A DNA stretch of 64,000 bases from Cymodocea nodosa (Eukaryota; Streptophyta; Magnoliopsida; Alismatales; Cymodoceaceae), in contig JAZBRI010000003.1 of NCBI GenBank assembly GCA_036874045.1, forward strand, positions 2,678,501-2,742,500. The letters are read 5' to 3'. The notes below the pieces were generated by a model. The model did no database searches and was not told where the DNA came from. It saw only the letters and a program-made list of their open reading frames with translations. Both the position numbers and the translations under genes were made by a program. The first letter of the stretch is position 1, and each line of letters begins with the position of its first letter. This document shows, one piece after another, positions 45,900 through 56,124 of the stretch.

Positions 45900-48800
45900 A
45901 CCGGAGCCCCCGCCCCAACTGCCGTCCCCATCTCATTCCTCATCCTCCGTCGCCACGTCCCAGTCCCAGCCCCTCGACGAGGACCTCTTCTCCGACCTCA
46001 CCCTCCTCTCCCCAACGCCCGTTTCTCCGGCTAGAGAGGAGACGATCGGTCTGGCGGCGGAGATCTCCCGGCGGTCGCCTGCTCCCTCCAGGCAGATTTC
46101 CAGGAAGAAGAAGCGGGGTGTTAAGGTTGGGTACGCGAGGGAGGCGGCGCCAGGGAACAATTCGGTGAAGATGACCACGACGACGGCGAAGGTGGTCGGA
46201 AGGGAACCAAATATTGTGTCTCCACTTTCTGCGCAAGACACTGGTCTGGCCGAATTGAAACGGGTCGTCCTAGAAATCGAAGATGATAAGCACTGTCTCC
46301 AATCTCCTCCAATGGTAGATCGTGGTGATTCTGTGATCAAGGTTGATGGAGGAGTGGATGGAAAGACTAAGGATAAGTCTGTGACTGGAGAGTCAGTGGC
46401 GGAAGAAGAGGTGTCGGCAGTAAAGGAAGAGAATATGGAGTTGGCATCACCGGAGGCTACTGAGAAGGAAGACGCGTTTGCTTTGGCTGAGAGGAAGTTA
46501 GAGTCGATCAGAGCTCAAATTTCTCAGAGACTAAAACGTATCCAAGGAATGGCTTCGTCAACATCGGTGGAGAGGAAGGAGTCCGTCGAAAGGAGGAGGA
46601 AGGCAGCGGAGGAAGCCAATGCCGCATCTGTTAGGCACAAGGAGTTGGAAAGAGAGCTGGAGGAGGCTTGTGAAACAGAGGATTTCGAGCGGGCGGAGAT
46701 GGTTAGTGAGAGGCTTGCGTCTGTTGAGAAGGAGAAAAAAGAACTTTTGGGTGCATTGAAGAAGGCCGAAGCAGAATGTGTTTCTGTTGATTCTAGGATG
46801 CACGTTGTTCTGGAGACAAAGATTGAGGCAGAGGAGGAAGCCAGTCGGTTGTTGGAGCAATTTGCCCAGGTATGATGCTTTAATATCTCTTTTGCAATTT
46901 GAATGGCTTGAAGATACTGTTGCTGATCTTTGATTTTTTCTGGTAAGTTCCAATGCAACGCCCTCTGCTTCCGAGTTTAGGTCATAACGCAACTTGCATC
47001 TAAGAAATAATTGAACAGCCCTCTGCAGCAAATAATTCTAAAATTTTAAAGTCGTATGATTCTTTATTAGTTGTAAAAGAATGAAGTCAAATAAGGTAAT
47101 TCGATTCTCAATTCCATAAAACACTATTGAGAGACTGTACAAGGTACAAACTTGTAATGAACCTAGAAAAATATATGTACGATATCTTAAGTGTACAATT
47201 GCATTTATGGAACATAGTAATATTCTGCTGCTCTTATATTACCATCCAATCCAAATTGTTCTGGTTCATTCTCATCCCACTTAACTTGACATTCTACAAA
47301 CTTTGTTACTCGTGCATGCTTCCCAACTTGAAGAAACACAAACCTCAGTTATACTCTGTTCCCTTGGACTCCCTAGGGGAAAATATTTCCTTTATGTGGG
47401 TTGATTCGTCCTATGAATTTTGCTTGGATGTGTCTGATGGCTCTGATCCATTCCATTTTTCATCCCACTGGTGTTACCTACTTGAGCCATATTTATTAAA
47501 ACATAGGTTCAATAATCAAGATGTGGAAGAGAACTATATACTCAATCAAATGCTTGATTATAACATGCCAAGCATGGACAATTACAACAACATGGATAAT
47601 AATCAGTATCCCATCATGTAGCTGACAACACAAATACTTACACTCTTATTCCTATCAATCATTATGTAATCTGTGCATCATGAAAGCTTAAATCTTTTAT
47701 TACTATTTCTAACCAAGTAATTTTCAATCATCTTTTATCTCTTTTACTTTCTCATACAATTATTAATCATTCCTCACAGGTGCATCAATAAATTTTCTTG
47801 AACATGTTCTAATCATCTAAGATGATTTTTCCATATTTTATCAACAATTGATTAAATCCTCTTTTGAGTGAAATCCATTTCTTGTATCATATCTATTGGA
47901 CATATTATGAGATCTATTTGAGATTGTTAGAGATATTATCAGATACAGATATTAACAGAACTGTTAAAAATGTCAGTGGATAAGTTATATGGATTATTGG
48001 ATGTCCAAATAGTAAGATACTCTTAAAACTCTTCTAAATACATAATCTTCCTCATAGTAATCAATCATCTTTTTTTTTCCATCCTAATCTCTACATGGTA
48101 CCAGAGCCTAGTATGTAACACTAAAATAAAGAATGAGTTGTCACTGCCCACTTATTGCCTGCTTTTAGCCGTACAATTCATTCTTGCTTCTCCCTCAATT
48201 GGCAACCTCTTTAAGCATTTCCCTCATTGTCATCACTCGCACCCCTTGTTTCTTTCATCATCAACATGAGCATTTGTCATTGACCAAGTCCTCTACTAGT
48301 TTTTTTTTTTTTTGAAAATTACCAAGTCCTCTACTAGTCCTTAATGCTTCAATAGCAATTGGCAGCTATGCAGACCACAGCTGGTTATTTTTTCCATGAC
48401 TAAGGCTGCAACTTAACTTAGTGATGTTCTTGAAGGCCTAGGGTTGTATCAAATTGAATTATCTATTAACGTATTATGTCAAATTGTTGGAAGACTATGG
48501 AATTGACTTCTTTCAAGGAGATAAGAGCTGGCATAAACAGAAAGAATTAAAAAAAAGTATCAATAAAAGAAAAAATACAAACAAATATGTCTCCTTAAGT
48601 TGGTAACAAAGGTTCCAACCAAACGAAAAAGAAATAGATGCAACTGCCCACTCAACCACATGATATATGATTATGTGATGAAGCTCTAAATTTTGCCAGC
48701 GATGGTAGGGGTACTTGGTGGCAACATGCTAATACATTTAGTGGATGTTTTCTTTGAATTCAATAAGCTAAGTAGATTACACCAATTACCTATTTGAAAA

Positions 48801-51800
48801 TACACAATATTATTGGCTTGTAACTATGTTGTTTGAGGGATGTAGCTGGATATTCTTCATGTTATCTGCATATATTTTATTAATTTAATTTTAGTTATCT
48901 GTATTTATTAGTACTATACGTCCATATTTTTAAATTTATAGAGAAACTTGGAATTCTTCTTTGCAGTGATTAATTTACATTCTTTGTCAGGAATCTGGTG
49001 ATAATGCAGATTTAGTTATGAAGAATGCAGAAGACATCTTTCTAAAAGAGATAGAAGAATGGGAGATGTCCTCGGAAGCTCTAGAGATTAGCAAATTGGA
49101 AATGGATGTTGAGATTCTTCTAATAGATGAAGCACGTTCTGGATTACAAAATTCCATTGAGCAGTCAATTCAAGATGACATGAAAGAGAAAGAAAGACTA
49201 AGCATAAAACAAGATGTTTTGGCCAAGGAACTTGATGAACTACTATCATTGGTTAGATTAAAGGAGGCAGAGATTGAAGAAAACAATTGTCAATTGCAAG
49301 AAGTTGAAAAAAGAATATCTAATGTGGAAGATGCGTTTCAGAATACACAATCTAATATTGATAAGAAACGCAATGATTTACAGTCTGCTCTTTTGAAGGT
49401 GGAATCCGATGGTGTGACTCTTTCTCTAGGAAAGAAGAAAATCAGTGAACATTTTACATCAGCTGAAATGACAAAATCAAAACTTAGAGAACTTGCTTGT
49501 GTTTCTGACATGGAAGCAAGAACGTGTAATGAGTCGGTTTTGTTGAGGAAGAGGCTGTCATCACCTATTCTGAAGTCCAGGGAGGAGAAAATACAACTCA
49601 CCAGAATGGTAGAAGGAATAACAGAGGATATCCAGATGCTAGGGCAACAGATTTTGGCAGCAAGATCTTCTCTTCAGGTATCATCTCTTTCTCTTCCTCA
49701 TTTCATCAATATAAAGATCTCCATTTTGGAAATGTTTGTGGGTTATACAATGGTTCAATTATCATGTTTATGAATATCAGTTTCTGACATGAAACCCAAT
49801 TTATCTTTGTCAATTAAAATCTGACCATGAAATAGAATGTTTTACGTGGGGCATGTTTCTTCATTTTAAGCTGTTCTAACTTTTTAGTTTTAACTATGAT
49901 AGGCCAATCTTCAGGTGGCAATCTTGATTTCCTTTGCACCATGTGAAATGGTTTGCAGTTTACCTTGTAATATTGATGGCTCATATTGTACCAGAGAAAA
50001 AAGCAATTTCTGTGCCGTTAACACATTTGTAATTCATTGAAAGGGAGATCCTGTTTTAATATGCTGAGTTATCAACAACTAGTAAAGGTTAATCTTCTCT
50101 TGTACTTTGCATGTATAATTTAAAGCCTTATTTTGTTTTTCACTGAAAATTTTCTCAAGTTTATTAGAATGTTTCACAAAAAATGTTTGTTAGGGTCATC
50201 CTTTCTAATCTATATTGTAAAAAAAAAAACATCATGACCAACCATAATGGTACAATCCCAAAGATAGCCTTCAGCCTAAAATAACTATTTCCTAGTTAAA
50301 CTCTCATATTCAAATTTAAAATCAAAAGATATTTTCTTATCAAAATTTTAAGCTGTTTTCTAATAAAATTCTATGAACATTTCAAGTTATCGAAAAATCC
50401 CAAACAATCATTCTCACTCCATTGCAACTTTCAAGAGCACTAGGTACTTAAAAAAGAATTACGAGAAGAAAAAATATCAACAACAACAATAAAAAATTAG
50501 TTTTATGATGAAAACAATATGGTAAACCAACATTGTAAAATATGAATAAATAACGATTTTCATTGAATCTCAGATTAAATCATTTATTTTCTTTAGTTAA
50601 TCATCCATTTATTCAAGAATTGTCTTATCTCTTTTGTTTAAATTATGCCTTCTTATATGATTCCTTTTGTATGTAAATCAAAATGAAATTGATTTGAAAT
50701 GGATAATTTTGTATTGCATTTTTTATTTCTGAAATACCTTTCAAACTTAAGAATTTAATATTCATTTTTTAAATACATTAGAAGGAAAGATGTAAGATAA
50801 ATACCAGCACGATGAAATTGAAAGATTGTCAAAAAAGTGGAAGATGTAAATTAAAATTGATTGAGTCAATTACATTATTATTCAAATTTAAAATATTATA
50901 TTATTTAGTCATTAATTTATATTCAGTTTAAATCAGTTATATAAAAATTCATGCATTTGTACGTGCAATTTCACTGGTGCAGGAGACTGCATCAGCGGGC
51001 AAGTATGGTTTTGTATTGTGTTCGGGAGGTCATGGCAATGGCTCCTAGCTGTCTTAATTCTTGCAAACAAGCACCTGTTTTGCTCAACCCATGAAATGCA
51101 GCATCACCTGGAGCTTGCTGCTATTCCAACTTCACATTTTTAAGAGTCAGGAGCTGTATAAAAACAAATAGTAAATTTGTAAAAAAATTGTGATTATGCT
51201 TGGAAGTTTTTGGGTGAAAGTAGTGGGTTTTCTCAAAAACGTTTTGGTAATTTAAGATTACAAGAATGAAAAATAAATGATAATTTATCATACTTAAATG
51301 AAAGGATAATTTTGATGGTTGTTGATGCAAAGTAATTGAAACTACCATGGGTTATTATTGTGGGAACCTAGGGAGTGCCTGGCACACGTGAACTTTTGAA
51401 GGGCGGGTGGAAGCAAGCCCAATTTTCTCCTTTGGTAACTAGATCCTTTGTCATATCTTGAAGTAAATCATTTATTTTATAGGTTGTCTCTTTATTTCTT
51501 TTATATGTTGATTGGGTCAACTTTAGATTTTACGTTACTTTCTCTTAAGTCAGATGCTATTCAATCATTGTTTACTTGGTTCTACACTTAATTGCTTTGG
51601 CATTTGTTTTATAGGCTTCTTTTGTTGTTTTTATATGTTGAATTCCATAGTTTACATCACTTATTTTTTTTTTTTCATATGTTAGATCTTATTCTATTTT
51701 TCCTTATTGGTGTATCTATAAGTCTTCTATGGATATGACCAAGCTATTTAAAATATTTTTCTCTTATTTTATCCTCAATAGTTACAAACTTCTACCCTAT

Positions 51801-53493
51801 TTTAGCTGCAATCGTTTTTTAGTTTATTTCTTATACTGTTGCAACTCGTCGATTTTAGCATTTTCATTTCTGTTATTTTAAAATTACCGAGTTAAAAATT
51901 GCAAAAAAGATTTAAAATTACATAATTTGCTGAAAGATTTAGAGTTTATTTGGTTCCAGCATAAGTAAATAAGCTGTTACTTTTAAAAAAGCCACAGAAC
52001 TCAAAATTTTCATTTAATTTTTAATCGAACTTTTTTGGTAATGGTTTGTAGTTCAAATGTAGTGCTTTAATCTAACTTATAGAAATAATTTGATGTATGA
52101 ATAATACATTTGATAATGATTATTAAAACATTGGTGTCTTTTCAGATGTTTTATTGAATAATCATTATAAACACGTTCTTAGTGATCAATACATTTGAAA
52201 GTACTCATGATCAAACTTCATGAGATCAAGTTATTGGACGTTGCTTGTTGTCGATTCAGTTAGAGGTGTAATATAGTCTAATTGATATTGGTTGCTCGAT
52301 TTTTGGTGTCTTGGTTTGGTTAATAAGATTATTGATGGTTCAGTTCATTGTTATTGGTAGATGTCAATGTATGTTTATTTGATGCTAGGTTGTTTTTTTT
52401 GAGAGTGTGCGTGCATCAATGTTAATTTAGGAATTCGTTAAGTTTAGAATAAATATATAAAGGCATAAGTGCATTGAACAATATTGAAATAAATAATAAA
52501 AATATTTTAAAATTTTAATTGGTGCCTTGCTACCTTAAGAAGTATGTTACCATATCAGAGTATCTACTCTGGTCAACATGGTGTGTGACATGCAAAGTCA
52601 AGCTCAATTGCTTGATGAATGTGCCATATTCATATTTGTATTTTTGAATTCAGTCTGTTTGGAAGAAACATACAGGAATCCCTCTGGCATCTTCAACATG
52701 ATTGTTGGGTTTAAGTTTTCCCATTTGATTTAGGATTGGCACCTATTGTTAGTGCCGACACATATTGTTGATGGATTTCCTGTAGCTAGCTAGCTATCTT
52801 GAAAAGCTATGATTTTGTAAAAACTCAATGCGACAAGATTTCAGCTTTCTTTTCACTACTGCTGCTTTAACATGTGAATTGCCGTATGGTGTTATTCAGG
52901 AACTGTCCTCCAACAGGTCAAGCATCCAGGAGGAGATTGCAGCCAGGAGGCAGAGGATATCCTTCATTGACAAAAGAGGTCCTGAGCTGGAGGCTGAAAA
53001 GAAAGTTGCCGCTGCGGCCAGAAATTTCAAGGAAGCTGGAAGAATAACTACTGAGGCTAAGGCACTAAGCACAGAAAAGGAAAACATTCAGAATAAAATG
53101 ACAAAAGCTGTTTCTGATGTAGACGACATAGAAGGAAAGATAAATAGCACTTTGAACGACATAGAGGAAAAAGAAGGGCTGATCTCAACGAAGGAAAAGG
53201 AGGTGGCAAAGGCAAGGTTCGAACGACTTCGTTTGGATGCTGCAGCTGCCAGGGCCGAGAGATTCGCAGCTATAACCTTAGGTGATACAGAAGAAAGTGA
53301 CACATTACTTGAAGAGGCCGAAGCTGCTGAATCCAAAGCAGCTGAGCTTCAACAAGCGTATGACATTGGATTTAAGGATCTTGATAGTGCATTTAAGGAC
53401 CATATTTCCATTGCGCTTGTTATAAATCTTGAAGGTGAAAGATTGGTTGAAGTAGCTTCATCACTCACTCCTGCAACGGTGGATGGCTCGTAA
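45775..53493 (+). CDS. Coiled-coil protein of unknown function with UVR-like motifs, three exons
   Basis: Exons 45775-46869, 48991-49677 and 52900-53493 join in phase 0 to give 791 aa. The first 110 residues are Ser/Pro-rich and probably disordered, with DEDLFSDLTLLSPTP and a basic patch SRKKKRGVKVGY. From about residue 240 nearly all is predicted coiled coil (heptads rich in E, K, L, A). Two segments resemble the UVR helical hairpin of UvrB/UvrC and Clp adaptors: LEEACETEDFERAEMVSERL (about 302) and KKVAAAARNFKEAGRITTEA (about 625). No signal peptide or membrane helix. I recognise it as a conserved plant family but cannot name a function; a cytoskeletal or trafficking scaffold is only a guess. 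Introns are 2.1 and 3.2 kb and hold transposon remnants. Confidence 0.8.
47925..48108 (+). mobile_element. Short LTR with primer-binding site (Copia-like or TRIM-like), in intron 1 of the coiled-coil gene
   Basis: A 171-bp segment starts TGTTAGAGATATTATC and ends TCTCTACA at 48,095, immediately followed by TGGTACCAGAGCC, close to the initiator-Met tRNA primer site TGGTATCAGAGCC. No polyprotein sequence follows, so this is a solo 5' LTR with a little internal DNA, or a TRIM remnant. A fossil. Confidence 0.55.
48283..48338. repeat. 18-bp direct repeats around a 20-bp poly-T insert
   Basis: ACCAAGTCCTCTACTAGT occurs exactly at 48,283-48,300 and 48,321-48,338, separated by thirteen T and GAAAATT. 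It has the form of a target-site duplication around a retroposon cut down to its tail, inserted on the minus strand. Confidence 0.75.
51660..51885 (-). mobile_element. LINE remnant, reverse-transcriptase C-terminus, in intron 2 of the coiled-coil gene
   Basis: The minus strand reads MKMLKSTSCNSIRNKLKND, then VTIEDKIREKYFK, LGHIHRRLIDTP. It matches the plant LINE pattern MRMLRW...RIRN...IEDKMREARLRWFGHVxRR, the same family as 12.5-13.4 kb. Only the last part of the RT ORF is present. Confidence 0.65.
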
Positions 53494-54187
53494 ACAGAGG
53501 CATGCGGTCCTACCATTACATTCTCTATTGAATTTGTGCCGATGATTTGATTCATAGATTGACTTAGTTTAATTGTTTTGTAAATTAATTTGGGTGTTTT
53601 TGCTGCCACCCATCCCTTTGAAGTTCGAGTCTCGTCGAAAATACCGCATCCTCTTGTACATGATTTGTTGGTTTCTTACATTCTGCAAGTTGTCATGTTC
53701 GTGTGTGACTCTCTCTCAATGGATAAACGTTTGAAAGCCTAACGTAGGATAAAGATTGATGCAGTAGGACATAGATAATAGGTTACCTTTAGGAATAGTA
53801 GTTTTGTCGGCAATGATTGATGTTATTGGTTTCAAATGTACAAGTAAAAATCATCGGAGTAAACCAATGGCGTTTAAAAGGATTTAAAAACAATTAAAGA
53901 GTAATTAAATTATCACTTGATTATCTTGAATTTTAAAATAAATCACTTTAGTAAAACTTTCATCCTTTAAAACTCTTTTTCATCACATGTGTTCTTCAAT
54001 TTGGTCGTTGATAATGTAAATTTAGGTCACATGTCTTACAAAATTACTAAAATGATTCATTTTAAAATTTAAGATAATTAAGTGATAATAATAAATTTCA
54101 AAACACCAATATTATAATTACTCAGAAGATAAGCATCGGACGCTTTCACTTCCTATTGTTGAACAATCTTTATTCCTCGTACGTTAT
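53494..54187. other. 3' region of the coiled-coil gene and intergenic DNA
   Basis: About 53,494-53,720 looks like 3' UTR (GT-rich, stop-dense). The rest is AT-rich and shows no gene. Confidence 0.4.
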
Positions 54188-54666
54188 TCAGGCTTGCAAA
54201 CGTATATTTCCGAAGACATTAATTTCTTGGACATCTTCCGTAGACATTAATTTGGTTTCCTCTGGCTCCGTCGTTGCATCAGTGCCTGCCCATGAATCAC
54301 AGCTTTTTATAATCATATAAAGATAACAAATACAATAACATTCGTAATTTTGTCCTGTACATTTCGAATCGTTTTTTGTCCTGTAAGTAGAAAATTTAAT
54401 CATAAGCATGAATCTGAAATTATGTTAACAATAAGAGAAAAACCTCCACCATTGAAATAGATTTCAAATCGTCAGAAAAGATGATCAACATTGCCATTAT
54501 CAAAGAAAATTTAGACAGAACAGCCAGAAATCAATGATTAACCCACAAGGTGGGAGCGACTTGAGATAAGCCAAAAAAAAAATCCCTCGCAACGTTGATT
54601 TACCTGCCAGGAGAAGCCGGAGGGCACCTGATGAACGTCTTGCACTTCCTTCGTCGCCGCCGACAT
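54188..54666 (-). other. Possible small two-exon gene, unrecognised
   Basis: ATG 54,666 (minus) begins MSAATKEVQDVHQVPSGFSWQ, immediately followed by a good donor CAG|GTAAAT. Downstream, after ATGGGCAG, an open frame reads GTDATTEPEETKLMSTEDVQ, then EINVFGNIRLQA and stop at 54,188. The obvious junction does not keep these two in one frame, so the exon structure is unclear and this could be a non-coding transcript. I know no homologue. Confidence 0.25.
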
Positions 54667-55440
54667 GGACAATCCCCAGGACCGGTGGCTCTTCCTCCTC
54701 GTCGTAGATCGGCGGTCAAGTAGTTAATCGATGTCAGGCTGTGTCAGCCTCCGCACTCCCAGCAAGCAGCAGTTGTTGCTCTCCTCCAGCTGCCGCAGCT
54801 GCAACGATTCGAGAACAACAACGCGCACGGAAAAGGTAAGAAGCAACCACTTCTCGTTATCCTCTTGGTTGCCGATGGACGACGACGGTGCTGGGGGATC
54901 GGCTCCATCGCTATTTTACTGCTGTCGTCATTTCTACCATTCCGACCGATCGAAAGAGCGGAGAAAAAAGAAAAGAAACGATGATTGAGGTGAAACGACA
55001 GCCTGCTCTTTCTATTGTGAAGACACGCGATGGGGATCGATCGAAGGTTGTCCTCAGGGCGATTCTTCGGGCCCCGCCGCGCACAGGTTGATTCGTCCGG
55101 CGAAAGCGTGTCCGCCCACCGTCTGCTAACTCGTCCGGCGGAAGCGCGGCCGCCCACCGTCTGCCACGAAACTTTGCCCTGTTTGTGGTCGTCGCCCCAA
55201 CCACTGGTTACGACGACGCTAATCTAGTTATGTGTTTTTTTTATAATATAAATTATAATGTAATATTTTTTAATTTAAATATAAAATTGTCTTTAAATTG
55301 ACAGAAAAAGAAGAAGGAAGACGTAAACAATAGTATCTGAATTCCAACGAGAAGTGTAACCTTAAAATAATATTCTGACTCTTTCTAACAACGTCCTTTT
55401 CAAACGTAAGCCCTGATCAAATTTAAAATGCCCGGGGGGG
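54667..55440. other. GC-rich island then AT-rich DNA; no assigned gene
   Basis: 54,670-55,230 is GC-rich with open frames on both strands but no conserved motif. It may be promoter and leader of the possible minus-strand gene at 54.2-54.7 kb, or a gene fragment. It contains a 38-bp tandem repeat. From 55,230 the sequence is AT-rich. Confidence 0.35.
55092..55167. repeat. Two tandem 38-bp GC-rich units
   Basis: Units start TTCGTCCGGCGAAAGCG and CTCGTCCGGCGGAAGCG and both contain CCGCCCACCGTCTGC. They differ at several sites. Confidence 0.75.
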
Positions 55441-56124
55441 GCCGGATTAAGACACGTGCGGTCGTGGAGTACGACGGCAAGAGGGGAGAAAAGGCGGTGG
55501 TGCTTCGGGGAAGGGAGGAAAAAAAAAGGGTGGAAGGAAGGGCATTGTGGGTATATGGATTTGCGCCATACTCCATGGCTCCGCCTCGGATGCCCCGAGC
55601 CTAAATCCGAGCCTAGACGACCAAGAGAATCGTGCCTTCCCCGCTCACTCACACTCTCATCGGACACGCGAGGGAGACACTGAGACTGAGACATCTTTTA
55701 TTTTATTTTGATTGACGGATCGGGTAATCGGGTTGGGGCGCATGTAAATATAGAAAGCATGGTAGTATTATATGTCGTCTTAGGGTATGGAAGATCGTAT
55801 GTACCAAGCTTTGCTTTTGCTTTATTTGTATTTTCATGGTTTTGGGCGTCGAGCTGTGCTGCGACGGAAGATTCGTTACAGAGGCCGAAGGAACCCCCAA
55901 CGACACCGAAACCCCAGCCTTGGCGAAGCACACGGAGAGAAGGTGGTGGTGTAGGTGAGCCGACGACGACGACACCAAGAAGAATAGGGGGAGTGCCATT
56001 TCTTCGTTTCCTTCTTGTAACTTGTGCTGGGGCTGTTGCTGCTGGAGTCCCCGTAGATCTCCAGATCTGGTTGCTAGCTTCGGGCTGGAGGATGTGAGGA
56101 AACCAGGGAGGAAGTGGTGGTGCG
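55441..56124 (+). promoter_or_regulatory. Promoter and long 5' leader of the hydroxyproline-rich glycoprotein family gene
   Basis: GC-rich DNA precedes the start codon. A 129-codon open frame at 55,708-56,097 ends just before the main ATG. Its peptide has no recognised domain and I take it as leader sequence rather than a gene. A G8 run lies near 55,435. Confidence 0.4.

Noticed and set aside
47127-47621. 164-codon open frame in intron 1 of the coiled-coil gene
   Set aside because: Its composition is not coding-like and I recognise no domain. It could be old transposon-derived sequence, but I cannot support a gene.
55708-56097. 129-codon open frame before the hydroxyproline-rich gene
   Set aside because: It lies in the presumed leader. 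The hydrophobic stretch is not part of a recognisable protein and the frame stops before the main ATG.
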